Below, piece by piece: positions 53,504 through 63,118 of a stretch of 64,000 nucleotides of DNA (position 1 is its first letter; every line of letters begins with the position of its first letter). A program made the translations under genes and the position numbers. The stretch is taken from NCBI GenBank assembly GCA_030913385.1, contig CP133159.1, forward strand, positions 1,386,584-1,450,583. The letters run 5' to 3'. This DNA comes from Cytophagaceae bacterium ABcell3 (lineage in GTDB: Bacteria > Bacteroidota > Bacteroidia > Cytophagales > Cytophagaceae). Below the pieces are notes generated by a model, which saw nothing but the letters and a program-made list of their open reading frames with translations, made no database searches and had not been told where the DNA came from.

Positions 53504-56476
53504 TTATTGCTTCACTATTTTAAAAGCTGCTTTTGTATCTTCTGTGGTTATTGTTATGATATATGTTCCTGCTGATAAATGTCTTATATCTGTTTTTTGC
53601 GATTCCCCTTTGTGTGTCTTTTTGTCCATGACCTTTACTCCTTGGAGGTTGAAAATCTCTATATCTACTGGTGTATTTTGTTGTTTGGTTTCAATAAACA
53701 AGATGTCAGTTACTGGGTTAGGGAAGATGGACACGCTAAAGTTTTCAGAGTCTGGGAGCAAACTAGAAACGGTAACAGTTGCATTTACCTGTTCAGAGGT
53801 GTCAGAACAACCTGCTTCTGAATGAACGATTACCTTATAGAGGCCTTCTTCATAAGCATTGATTGATGCGGTGTTTTCTTCAAGCAGGCTTCCATTTAGA
53901 AACCACTCGTAAGAATGAGCGCCTTCTGTAGCATGTAGGGTATAGCCTTCTACAGTTATAGTAGCTTCAGGAATCGGCTTGACGGAAATTATTTTTTCCG
54001 ATGAATACTTATGGGGCTCTACAACAATAACATCATTGTCTGCGGTTACTATAACTTGTACATAGTCTTCATTACGAAGGGTTGAAGTGCTGTATGTACT
54101 TGTCTCTGCACTGGTTATAAGAACACCATTGACGAACCATTGATAAGATGGGTTTGTGCCTCCATTCATTACTTCTGCCGTAAAAGTAACTTCTTCATTT
54201 TTGCATATTTCATTTTTGTCAGCCGTTAAGCTTACTGTCATTTCTTTGTCGGTAAAGACCTCAAAAGCCAGTATAACTGGTTCTGCTGCATGGTAGTTGT
54301 GGTTGCCCGGTTGAGAAGCTATGATCTTAACATTTCCAAGCCCTGTAAATGTTGCGGTATTCCCCTCAATGGTAGCAGGGCCTTTTTCAACCTCTAGTAA
54401 AACACCTAAACCTGAGGTAGAGGAAAGTTCAATTTCAAGTTGATTTTCTACATGTTGATCATTGACTGGGGAATACTCAATAGATTGAGGTGCTTTGTCA
54501 ATGGTCAGTATAGCATTGTTAAGGCTGACTTCGTAGTTTCTCAACCGTTCTTCTGGATCGCTCAAGCTTGTTATTATATCATATGTGCCCACATCACTGT
54601 CTTTGGTTGCATCTGTACTAAGTTCTAGTGATATTGGATCTTCGTACTTCAAGCCTTCTACCGTACCGGTCAGTTCAGGATTGTTTGTGCCATAGTGCCT
54701 GGATGTGTCATTTGCCGTTGCATGCAAGGACGCTTTTTTTATGACCAATGTTCTTTCCACTGCTTCAGCAGGGAAGTAGATATCGTCACCTTCTTGCTCT
54801 GCTATTATGGTTACTTCGCCCGCATTTAGTACTGTTACGGTGTTGTCTTCTATGCTTATAATATTGTCCGGTACAGCGGAATAAGTAACCGGAAGGCCAG
54901 AACTTGCCTCTGCTGTTAGCTCAAAATCCACCTCTCCATAAGAAGTGGAGTCTAGGGGAGAGAAGGTAATACTTTGTTCTTCTCCTATAGTAAAGCTATT
55001 TTCTGTTGAAAACCCAGACCTGTTAAAAGCCGCATCCACAGCTTGAATGCCCCAATAATAGGTGCCTTTAGGTAAATTGTTTATCGTAAGCTCATTGATT
55101 GCATTGAAGTTTCCTTGTTTTGCGACCCTTGGTTGTCCATTATTAATGTCCGCTAAAGGTGAAAATAGCTCTCTGCCTCCACTGGATGTCCCTAGGTAGA
55201 TGTCGTAGGTATAGTCGTTTGGAAGAACTGAGGTGTCGCTGTACTCCCAGTTAAAGGTAACAGAGTTTCCATCGGGCTCTGATGTAAGGTCGTCCGGTGG
55301 TGTGACATTTGCTGGTGCTACCGTGGAGGTGTTTTTGTATAACCTTCCTGCCAATGCTCCTGCGGACATACCGAATATTAAAACATCTGGTTTTTGGTCA
55401 TTATCATAATCGCCTATGGAAATGGATCCATCTTGAATGTCTGGGAAAGGGTTGGGGGAGCTGCTAAATGTTTGATCGCCATTATTGGTGTATAGTGCGG
55501 TTGTGATGTCATTTTCATTGTCAGAGCCAGTGATTATGATATCCTTGAAACCATTGTTGTTCAAGTCTCCCGTGGCTATATGGGCAGGAGATACTGCTGG
55601 CATAGAATGGTTTAATTCTTCAAAAGTGTCGTCACCCATATTGTTCAAGTATATTTTAAGCACCTTTTGGTTTGAAGTGTTTCTTCCAGCAATTATTATG
55701 TCTTGATAACCATCGTTGTTTAAGTCTGAACTTGCCAAATGTCCTTGGTCTACACCTTCAAAATTAAAGTTGATGTTTGTAAAGGAGAAATATCCATTGT
55801 TGCGGAAAAGCCTGGTAACCCGTGTGTTGGTCATTGTTGATCCGCTAATCAGCAAATCATTTCTCCCATTATTATTGTAGTCAAAGACTGTTATGTCACC
55901 TAAAAATGTAGGGGTAATTCCGGAATTTATTTCTTCAAAACTATGCCCTGTGTTTTTGTACATTTTGAATACTGGGATGTTTCTTGAGTCCCAACCATTT
56001 AGCACCACGTCCGGTAGTCCGTCGTTATTCAAGTCTTTTAACACTGCCCCTCCATAAGCGACATTCTCAAAATTAAACTCGTCACTAGCAAAGCTGAAAT
56101 TCCCGGTGTTTTTGTAAAGATTTGTTAATCTCTGGTTTTCCTCATTTATTCCAGAAATGAGGATGTCAGGAAGCCCATCCCTGTTGTAGTCGCCAATGGA
56201 AATGGAAGCACGGTTCACCGCTGATATTCCTGAGCCTGTGCGGGTAAAAGTGCCATCTCCGTTGTTTCTGAAAATTCCTGTGAATATGTCTCCTGTTGCC
56301 GTTGCTCCAGTGATTATAATATCCAGATACCCATCATTGTTGAAATCTGCCCACTTTGCTTCGGAATGCCGAAGTGTTGGAAAGCCAGAAACGGCATGTT
56401 GTTCAAAAGATTGGCAAAAAAGAAAAGTTGGGCATAGCAATATCCCAAGTAATAACAGGTAAGTACGGAAGGTCAT
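53504..56476 (-). CDS. T9SS-secreted FG-GAP/VCBS repeat protein with MBG and Ig-like domains
   Basis: A 990-residue secreted protein. After the signal peptide, seven FG-GAP/VCBS repeats (about 40-385) carry calcium-binding loops such as DFNNDGYLD, DYNRDGLPD, DLNNDGLPD and DLNNNGFKD, which should form a beta propeller. A fibronectin type III-like domain (about 395-500), MBG-type domains (about 500-745) and two Ig-like domains follow. The C terminus is a type A T9SS sorting domain (FPNPVTDILFIET ... LSAGTYIITI). It is probably a cell-surface or extracellular adhesin; ligand unknown. Confidence 0.88.
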   Translation of the reverse strand: MTFRTYLLLLGILLCPTFLFCQSFEQHAVSGFPTLRHSEAKWADFNNDGYLDIIITGATATGDIFTGIFRNNGDGTFTRTGSGISAVNRASISIGDYNRDGLPDILISGINEENQRLTNLYKNTGNFSFASDEFNFENVAYGGAVLKDLNNDGLPDVVLNGWDSRNIPVFKMYKNTGHSFEEINSGITPTFLGDITVFDYNNNGRNDLLISGSTMTNTRVTRLFRNNGYFSFTNINFNFEGVDQGHLASSDLNNDGYQDIIIAGRNTSNQKVLKIYLNNMGDDTFEELNHSMPAVSPAHIATGDLNNNGFKDIIITGSDNENDITTALYTNNGDQTFSSSPNPFPDIQDGSISIGDYDNDQKPDVLIFGMSAGALAGRLYKNTSTVAPANVTPPDDLTSEPDGNSVTFNWEYSDTSVLPNDYTYDIYLGTSSGGRELFSPLADINNGQPRVAKQGNFNAINELTINNLPKGTYYWGIQAVDAAFNRSGFSTENSFTIGEEQSITFSPLDSTSYGEVDFELTAEASSGLPVTYSAVPDNIISIEDNTVTVLNAGEVTIIAEQEGDDIYFPAEAVERTLVIKKASLHATANDTSRHYGTNNPELTGTVEGLKYEDPISLELSTDATKDSDVGTYDIITSLSDPEERLRNYEVSLNNAILTIDKAPQSIEYSPVNDQHVENQLEIELSSTSGLGVLLEVEKGPATIEGNTATFTGLGNVKIIASQPGNHNYHAAEPVILAFEVFTDKEMTVSLTADKNEICKNEEVTFTAEVMNGGTNPSYQWFVNGVLITSAETSTYSTSTLRNEDYVQVIVTADNDVIVVEPHKYSSEKIISVKPIPEATITVEGYTLHATEGAHSYEWFLNGSLLEENTASINAYEEGLYKVIVHSEAGCSDTSEQVNATVTVSSLLPDSENFSVSIFPNPVTDILFIETKQQNTPVDIEIFNLQGVKVMDKKTHKGESQKTDIRHLSAGTYIITITTEDTKAAFKIVKQ

Positions 56477-56892
56477 TTTTTTTGAAATTAAAATTTAAAA
56501 GAACAGCCAAAATTACAAAGAATTGCCCATGAAGAAAGGCATAATCTCTTAATGCATGGTAAAAGTCTATAAATTGATAAATAGTTGACGCAAATTTACA
56601 CCTGCCTTTACGTATAAAATTTTTAATTTTCTGGTTTTTATAGTGGTTTTAGCTTTGAAAATTAAATGCTTAGTCTTTGTTCATCTCAGGGAAAGGAGTT
56701 TTTGTTAACCTATTTGTTGTGGGTATCGTAATTTATAAGTATTTTAACTTGATCTGTGTTAACAGAGATAGATTTAGTTAAGGATTTCTTTTTTATTTTT
56801 TGTCGATATTATTTATAATTATGTGAATGAATTTCAGTAACTTTGTTAAGTTTTTGTTAATTTTTAAACTTAAGGATTGACAAGGGTGTTAA
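56477..56892. other. AT-rich divergent promoter region
   Basis: About 415 bases without a supportable gene. On the minus side, TAATTTTG (complement of 56508-56515) with TTTT 19 bases upstream is a good promoter for the FG-GAP protein gene. On the plus side, TAACTTTG (56838-56845) matches TAnnTTTG about 48 bases before the glycosyltransferase start, but lacks a -33 element. Confidence 0.5.
56508..56538 (-). promoter_or_regulatory. candidate promoter of the FG-GAP protein gene
   Basis: On the minus strand TTTT, 19 bases, TAATTTTG, with the -7 element exact and the -33 element one base off TTTG. Leader length would be about 25 bases. Confidence 0.5.
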
Positions 56893-59472
56893 TTGACTGA
56901 AATTCAGTTGGGTTTTTTGGGAATTAAATATTTTCCATCCTTTATGAAAGTTACGGGCAAAATTGATAAGGCTATATTGTTGGATTTTCCTACTGAGGAT
57001 ATTTCAACATTACTACCATATGTGAAGCAGCCAAAGGCTGCCGATCAGACGCGGGAGGATCAAATACGTTCTTTCAGGCAAGAGGTGGCAAAGCTAAATC
57101 AGGAAATTTTACGGTTTCTGTTTCATGATATACATAAATGCGACATTGGTGATGTTATAGGAAAGTCTCTTTCTGCTAAAATTCCTGATCATTTTTATGA
57201 AAAGGCTAGACAGATTTTTTGCGGAGCTTCCAACAATATTTTTCTTTTAAATGACTTCTCGATTCTACTCCTTGACTTTTGGGTGATTGTGGTTAAAGAT
57301 GCTGTGTTTTTCAGCACGCTTAAAACCCCAGAAGAAATACGTAGGTCCTTTTCGGAAAAAGGTTTCAAGGACTTATCTGAGGAAAGTTTGATGAAACTAT
57401 GGTATGGTTACAATCGGAAGATTTTGGAATATGCCGCAAAAGATAGTGGCAGGATTCGGATAGTTAATTATTACAATGGCTATTTGGACTCTTTGAAAGA
57501 GGTATTTGAGTATGCTAACCAAACAGAAAAAGAGTCTCTCGTAAAGAAATCTGAAACAGAAAAGCTTATACAAGAGAAAGAAAATCTTTTGGGTTACATA
57601 CAGTTACTCAGCAATACCTTGGAAAAATATGAGAAGAGGATATATGCTATAGAAAGCAGTAGCTTATGGAAGGTAAAAGGTTTTCTTGCAAAGGTTAAAT
57701 TTATACTTACTTCTCCTTGTTATGCGCCTAAAAGAGGGTTCAAGTTTTTACAAAGACTAAAGTTTCTATCTTCTGGAAATGGGCGCAAAGTTATTTTAAA
57801 GGCTATGAATATTATATGGTCTTCAGTGAGTGGTGTTTTCAAGCCAAAAAGAAAACAAGTTGCGGACCTAACTGCTCCAGCACGTGAAGCAGGGCTGTTG
57901 GCACACTCCAGCGTAAGCTTTGAGGAACAGAAAAATATTTTGCCTTTGCTGCCTCAGAAGCCTCTTATTTCTATAGTGATTCCTGTAATAGAAGCTGAAA
58001 ATAAGTACTTTGAACATGCTTTGGCAAATATAGCAGGCCAAGGCTACGAAAATTTCGAGGTTTTATTGATATATCCTGGTTATAGGGAGCCTGGGAGTTT
58101 TGTAAATGAAATATCTTCGGACAAAAGGTTTCGGGTAATAAAATCAGCAGGAAAAGATTTTGTGGGTTTATGCAATATTGCTTTGGGACAAATTAAAGGG
58201 GAATATGCATTGATTCACAGGCAAAATGATTTGCTCACTATTGATGCATTGTACCAGTTTGTGGTAACAGTCAATAAAAACCCTGACGCAGATTTGGTTT
58301 ACTCAGACGAGTTAGTGGTTGGAGCTAAAGGGGAGGTGATCAACAAAGTATCTAAAGTTAATTTTAGTCCAGATGTTATTTATAATTATAACATTATTGG
58401 AAGTAGTTTTATATTAAAAAGTAGTCTATTAGGTAAAGTAGGACTTTTGAGTGCAGAATATAAGCATAGCTATATGTATGACTTTTTGTTACGTGTAGCG
58501 GAAAATACTTCTCAAATTGCTTATACTCCTAAAGTGTGCTACCATAGAAGGCAATTAAATAAAAAGCCAGCTGAAATGATTTTTGAAGATAAATATGTTG
58601 TAGACCAGTCTTTAAAGCGCAGAGGCGAAGGGGGGAAGTCTTCTTTTCTTTACCCAGGGGTGTTGTCTGTAAAGTATCCGGTCAAGAACTATTCCAAAGT
58701 GTCAATTGTCATACCTGCCAAAGATAAAGCAGATGTTTTGGAAAAGTGTCTGGAATCTATTGCTGAGAAAACTACCTATCCTGACTTTGAAGTTTTGGTA
58801 GTGGACAACGGTAGTACAGAAGAACCTTTTTTAACGCTTATTGAAAAGTGGGAAAATCAAAGTGAAATTGACTTTAAGTGTTACAAAAAAGATATACCAT
58901 TTAATTTCTCAAAGCTCGTTAATTTTGGTGTAGAGAAGTCTTCAGGTGAATATGTTGTACTTTTAAACAACGATACTGAAGTTATTACAGGGGAATGGCT
59001 TGAACTAATGTTGGGTCAAGCGCAAAGAGACCGCGTTGGGGTGGTAGGAGCTAAACTGCTTTTTCCTAACAACAAAATTCAGCATGCAGGAATTACCCTT
59101 AATGAAGAATGTGTTGCTTTTCATGATTTTATGGGGGAAGATGGAGATACCGGTAAAAACATTAGACAGATCAATTTGCTTAGAGAGTCTGAGGTGTTGA
59201 CGGCTGCATGCATTATGTGTAGCAAAAAACTGTACAAAGAAGTGGGCGGTTTTGATGAGGAATTTGCAGTAGAGTGTAACGATTTGGACTTCTGTTTAAA
59301 AGTAAAGTCAGAAGGGTATACTAATCTGTATGTTCCTTATGTAAGCCTGTTCCATTACGAGTCAATGTCTCGCGGTAACCCTTATGTAACCTCAAAATCT
59401 TTGACCAGGCATATGTATGAGCTTCAGAAGTTCAAAGTGAAATGGATGTCCTTTACAGGAAAGCAAGTATAG
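56893..59472 (+). CDS. tandem family 2 glycosyltransferase with extra N-terminal domain
   Basis: An 859-residue protein. Residues 1-250 form a helical domain that may be related to sulfotransferase-like N termini of large glycosyltransferases, without a visible PAPS-binding loop. A coiled-coil and a basic stretch follow. The first GT2 domain (about 357-570) has SIVIPVIEAE but IHRQNDLL where a DxD is expected. The second GT2 domain (about 600-859) has VSIVIPAKDKADVL, LLNNDTEVI (DxD-like) and VECNDLDFCLKV and looks active. The TTG start has AAGGG upstream; ATG 56944 is an alternative lacking such a site. It probably adds sugars to a surface polysaccharide or glycoprotein. Confidence 0.82.
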   Translation: MTEIQLGFLGIKYFPSFMKVTGKIDKAILLDFPTEDISTLLPYVKQPKAADQTREDQIRSFRQEVAKLNQEILRFLFHDIHKCDIGDVIGKSLSAKIPDHFYEKARQIFCGASNNIFLLNDFSILLLDFWVIVVKDAVFFSTLKTPEEIRRSFSEKGFKDLSEESLMKLWYGYNRKILEYAAKDSGRIRIVNYYNGYLDSLKEVFEYANQTEKESLVKKSETEKLIQEKENLLGYIQLLSNTLEKYEKRIYAIESSSLWKVKGFLAKVKFILTSPCYAPKRGFKFLQRLKFLSSGNGRKVILKAMNIIWSSVSGVFKPKRKQVADLTAPAREAGLLAHSSVSFEEQKNILPLLPQKPLISIVIPVIEAENKYFEHALANIAGQGYENFEVLLIYPGYREPGSFVNEISSDKRFRVIKSAGKDFVGLCNIALGQIKGEYALIHRQNDLLTIDALYQFVVTVNKNPDADLVYSDELVVGAKGEVINKVSKVNFSPDVIYNYNIIGSSFILKSSLLGKVGLLSAEYKHSYMYDFLLRVAENTSQIAYTPKVCYHRRQLNKKPAEMIFEDKYVVDQSLKRRGEGGKSSFLYPGVLSVKYPVKNYSKVSIVIPAKDKADVLEKCLESIAEKTTYPDFEVLVVDNGSTEEPFLTLIEKWENQSEIDFKCYKKDIPFNFSKLVNFGVEKSSGEYVVLLNNDTEVITGEWLELMLGQAQRDRVGVVGAKLLFPNNKIQHAGITLNEECVAFHDFMGEDGDTGKNIRQINLLRESEVLTAACIMCSKKLYKEVGGFDEEFAVECNDLDFCLKVKSEGYTNLYVPYVSLFHYESMSRGNPYVTSKSLTRHMYELQKFKVKWMSFTGKQV

Positions 59473-59523
59473 AAACTTAAATGACTTAGGGTATTGATAA
59501 TACATTTATGCATGAGAATGTAC

Positions 59524-59919
59524 TTACTCGTCAATAACTTTCTTTAATTTTTCTTCGGTTAAAGGCTTAATAAGAAAATCCCTTACTCCTAAACTCTGTA
59601 GTTTTTCTTTGATATCAGGATTATCAGACGCAGTTAATACCACAATCTTTGCCTTTTTATCATTGTTGGCGTTTATTTGATTGAACAATTCCAAGAATTC
59701 AGCCCCTTCCATTTCGGGCATGTGCTGATCCAAAATGATTAACTCAGGAAAATCAGAGTCGAACTGAGATCCATGTTTGGCCAGGTAAAGTAAAGCCTCT
59801 TCGCCATTCAAAGTGATTTTTACTTTGTCAGCCAGATTCATTCTCCTGATCATGGATTCGTTGATGAAATTGTTGATCTGGTCATCGTCCACTAAAAGTA
59901 CGCAATTTAACTTTTGCAT
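59524..59919 (-). CDS. single-domain CheY-like response regulator
   Basis: A 131-residue receiver domain without output domain. Phospho-acceptor is Asp64 (LDQHMPEM), acidic pocket VDDDQ (11-13), conserved Thr in VVLTASD and Lys in FLIKPL. It has one of the strongest ribosome binding sites in the window (AAAGGAGG, complement of 59929-59936). No histidine kinase is adjacent, so the partner is unknown. Confidence 0.93.
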   Translation of the reverse strand: MQKLNCVLLVDDDQINNFINESMIRRMNLADKVKITLNGEEALLYLAKHGSQFDSDFPELIILDQHMPEMEGAEFLELFNQINANNDKKAKIVVLTASDNPDIKEKLQSLGVRDFLIKPLTEEKLKKVIDE

Positions 59920-60046
59920 GTTTGCCTCCTTTTTATCCCTTACTATTTAAACATACCTTTTGTAAAATTAGTTTTTCTAATACATAGGGTATGTACATCT
60001 GGCAAATTGCCTGGTGGTGTTTCAACTATTTAGAAAGGGTTGAGGT

Positions 60047-60289
60047 ATGGATTTAGATGTTTTTGAATTTGAAACCCCTATTGCACTTAGGGTAAAAGAT
60101 GATGTTTACGATGGCTTGGAGGAGTTTTCCACGGCTAAACAGAACTTGGAGAAACGGGTAATTTATCCTGCTACCATGGTGATGCTGGCAAAAGAAGAGG
60201 ATGGTAAAAACTACTATAAATTATTGAATATAGAAGAGTTCTTTTGCGAGGATCTTTTCTTGCTAATGACAAATGTTCCCATTAATTAA
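60047..60289 (+). CDS. small acidic protein of unknown function
   Basis: An 80-residue cytoplasmic protein that I do not recognise, without signal or membrane segment. It is preceded by GGGTTGAGGT as a possible ribosome binding site. Its last codons and stop codon lie inside a 30-bp palindrome and overlap the stop codon of the convergent methyltransferase gene by 4 bases. Confidence 0.65.
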   Translation: MDLDVFEFETPIALRVKDDVYDGLEEFSTAKQNLEKRVIYPATMVMLAKEEDGKNYYKLLNIEEFFCEDLFLLMTNVPIN

Positions 60290-60300
60290 TGGGAACATTT
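60271..60300. terminator. perfect 30-bp palindrome acting as shared bidirectional terminator
   Basis: AAATGTTCCCATT (60271-60283) pairs perfectly with AATGGGAACATTT (60288-60300) around AATT. It encodes the last residues of both convergent genes and both stop codons. Short T runs follow on each side. Confidence 0.75.
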
Positions 60301-60954
60301 GTATTTGTGTAAAATATATAGTGTGCGCTCCTTATCGGTAGTGGTTTTATAGTCTAGGCTTGTGATTTTATTAAAACCAGCTACGGAGCTATACTTTTGG
60401 ATGTCTTTTAAATCTGGTATGTAGCAGTTTAGGCTTCCGAAAGGGGTGTCCAGATGAAGGTTCTGTAAATCCTTATGCTCTGCGTAGGTTCTGAACCCTA
60501 TTCTTGGAATATCTATAAACAAAGCCCCTTTTTCTGTAAGGTGGTCACTTATAAGACTAATGGTTTTTTTTTGTTCTTCAGGGGAGAAATCTATTATGCC
60601 AGACCACATCCATATAGCAGCGTCTACTTTCTGGGATAGGTTTAGGTTTTTAGCGTCTACTTTATAGATCTTAACTTTGTCTTTCTTTATCTCTTCTTTA
60701 TATTTCTTTTCCAAGTGGGCTACCATAGGAGTGCTTTGCTCTATACCAATTAAAGTACCTTGGAATTTTTTTTCTAGGAAGAAGTCTATGCATCGACCAT
60801 ACCCAGCACCTATTTCCAGAATGCTGTTTGACTCTTTTAAATATGGATACGCAAGTTCTAGGTCTACAAATGAATTAAAACCTCCCTTAATAGCTAACTC
60901 CTTAAAAGGGTCTATCCCTAGATTTTCATAGAAGGTAAGGTTTGCATCATTCAT
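60286..60954 (-). CDS. class I SAM-dependent methyltransferase
   Basis: A 222-residue methyltransferase. The SAM-binding motif I is ILEIGAGYGRCIDFF, the acidic residue of motif II is in LIGIEQS, and VDAAIWMWSGIIDF corresponds to motif IV. The acceptor is unknown. It ends in the palindrome shared with the convergent small gene and is divergent from the antiporter gene. Confidence 0.88.
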   Translation of the reverse strand: MNDANLTFYENLGIDPFKELAIKGGFNSFVDLELAYPYLKESNSILEIGAGYGRCIDFFLEKKFQGTLIGIEQSTPMVAHLEKKYKEEIKKDKVKIYKVDAKNLNLSQKVDAAIWMWSGIIDFSPEEQKKTISLISDHLTEKGALFIDIPRIGFRTYAEHKDLQNLHLDTPFGSLNCYIPDLKDIQKYSSVAGFNKITSLDYKTTTDKERTLYILHKYKCSH

Positions 60955-61066
60955 AATGGAATTTCTTTATTTTTAATGAAGTACGTTAGTAAACCCTTAA
61001 AAGTTGAATTTTACTAACAAAAGAACAATTGCGCAGTTATCCATATTGGTACAGGCTAATGTAATA

Positions 61067-63106
61067 ATGAAATTTAAGTTTTTTAAGCTTTTTCTTTTTT
61101 TAATACTGCTCGTTTCCCCAGCCTGGAAGCTTTTGGCCCTTGATGAGCCTTCTATTTACAACTTTAACGTAGAAGGACCAGATTTGGTATTAGGAGAATC
61201 TTTTTCTGAGATAGTGATTACGGCTTTAAATCAAGAAGGTATTAGGGATTCAAGTGTTACGGGGAAACACCAGGTTATCATAAATGGCAATCCAAACATA
61301 ATAGAGTTTAGGAGTGGAGAGGCTTATTATACCACGAGGGTAGAGGAGGGAGTAGAGTTTGTCTTTGAAATTGCAGACACGGGTGTGCAACGCTATCTTC
61401 ATATTCGACATTTTCCGGCTTGGGTGAGTTTGTTGCCGCCATTAGTTGCTGTATTGCTGGCCATACTTCTGAGAGAGGTGGTAGTTTCTTTATTTTTAAG
61501 TATTTATATAGGTGTTTTGTTGCTTACGGGACTTCGTGTTTCCAATATAGTTCCAGCATTGCTAAATGTGGTAGATACCTATATCGTTGAGGCCATCTTG
61601 GATGTAAGACATTTGTCTATTTTACTTTTTGCCTTTTTTATAGGAGGTATGGTGGCCTTAATTTCTAAAAGTGGGGGTATTGCTGGTCTTGCAGGTAAGC
61701 TTTCAGGCTTTGTTAGGTCGGGGAGGTCTGCCCAGGTGGCATCCTTCTGTCTTTCCATTCTGCTTTTCTTTGATATTTATGCCAATACCTTAATCAACGG
61801 ACATTCTATGCGTGCGTTTTTTGATAGGTATAGACTGTCGAGGGAAAAGCTTGCATTTATAGTGCACGCTACAGCTTCTTCTGTTACTGCCATAGGCTTT
61901 GTTTCAATATGGATCGGTGTTCAGTTAGGTTATATAAATGATGCGGCACTTTATTTATCAATTGAGGAGGATGCCTACGCACTTTTTCTTCAATCTATTC
62001 AATACGCTTTTTACCCTTTTTTTATGCTATTTTTTATCATAATGCTCATTGTTACAGGTATTGACTTTGGCTATATGAAGAAGGCTGTGGACCTGACCAG
62101 AGGCAAAGGGGTTGTGCAAGAAAATACCGACTATAAAAAGAACCTAGAGAACAATATGAATATGTTGGTTAATCCTGAAAAGACAGGTAGCAGTAGTTGG
62201 GTAAAAGCGTTTTTGCCGGTGGCAGTGGTCATTGTTACGGCCCTAGTAGGCTTGGAGTATACGGGAGCCAGAAACTCATATGAAATGTTGATCAATGAAG
62301 GGGTGCGTATAGGGGAATACTCTTTTGTAGGTGTATGGCAAAACCTAGAGCATCTTACCAATGGTGCTGGTGTTATTACTAAAGCAGGGGTGCTTTTGGC
62401 TAACTCAGATTTTTATGTGGCCTTGCTTTGGGGTTCTTTTTCTGGACTGTTGGTGGCTTTTGTTATTGCCCTAATTAATAGAAAGGCTGATTTTGGAGGG
62501 ATTATAGAAAGTATGTTTATGGGCTTTAAATTGATGTTGCCTGTGGCTATGGTCCTTATTTTTGCTTGGGCTTTTGCCGATGTGCTTAAAAACCTCGAAA
62601 CGTCAGAATATTTGGCATCGGTGTTTTCTGGGTTTTATTTTCCGCAGCTTATTCCTTTGTTGACCTTTTTCATAGCTGCTCTTTTTACCTTTTCCACTGG
62701 CTCTGTTTTAGGTACCATGGCCATTTTGTACCCACTTCTAGTACCTGCATCATGGGTAATAAGTATGGAGGCTGGTTTGTCAATGGACGAAACAAGAGAT
62801 ATCTTTTACCATATGATTGCTGTTATTTTAACAGGAGCTGTGTTTGGCAATCTTGTTTCACCTGTTTCTGACACCGCTATTCTAGCATCTATTGCCTCAG
62901 ATTGCGATAGACGTGCACACGTAAAAACTCAGTTCCCCTATGTTTTATTAGTAGCTGTGATTAGTGTGGTCGTACTACTGGTTTCAATTCTGGGCATACA
63001 CTGGTCTTTAAACTACTTACTGGGAATGGTGTTGATTGCTTTTTTGATTTTGACGCAGCGAGAAAAGGGACTATCCAGCCAGACAAATGAAGACGATGAA
63101 GAGTAG
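61067..63106 (+). CDS. NhaC-family Na+/H+ antiporter with exported N-terminal domain
   Basis: A 679-residue membrane protein. A signal-like segment (MKFKFFKLFLFLILLVSPAW) is followed by an extra domain of about 85 residues (DEPSIYNFNVEGPDLVLGES on) that is beta-rich and should lie in the periplasm. About twelve transmembrane helices with NhaC motifs follow (FFIGGMVALISKSGG, RSGRSAQVASF and VFGNLVSPVSDTAILAS). The ATG at 61067 is chosen as the start of the signal; the frame is open to 61004. NhaC proteins exchange sodium for protons or transport organic anions. Confidence 0.87.
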   Translation: MKFKFFKLFLFLILLVSPAWKLLALDEPSIYNFNVEGPDLVLGESFSEIVITALNQEGIRDSSVTGKHQVIINGNPNIIEFRSGEAYYTTRVEEGVEFVFEIADTGVQRYLHIRHFPAWVSLLPPLVAVLLAILLREVVVSLFLSIYIGVLLLTGLRVSNIVPALLNVVDTYIVEAILDVRHLSILLFAFFIGGMVALISKSGGIAGLAGKLSGFVRSGRSAQVASFCLSILLFFDIYANTLINGHSMRAFFDRYRLSREKLAFIVHATASSVTAIGFVSIWIGVQLGYINDAALYLSIEEDAYALFLQSIQYAFYPFFMLFFIIMLIVTGIDFGYMKKAVDLTRGKGVVQENTDYKKNLENNMNMLVNPEKTGSSSWVKAFLPVAVVIVTALVGLEYTGARNSYEMLINEGVRIGEYSFVGVWQNLEHLTNGAGVITKAGVLLANSDFYVALLWGSFSGLLVAFVIALINRKADFGGIIESMFMGFKLMLPVAMVLIFAWAFADVLKNLETSEYLASVFSGFYFPQLIPLLTFFIAALFTFSTGSVLGTMAILYPLLVPASWVISMEAGLSMDETRDIFYHMIAVILTGAVFGNLVSPVSDTAILASIASDCDRRAHVKTQFPYVLLVAVISVVVLLVSILGIHWSLNYLLGMVLIAFLILTQREKGLSSQTNEDDEE

Positions 63107-63118
63107 AGTAGGTGCTGG

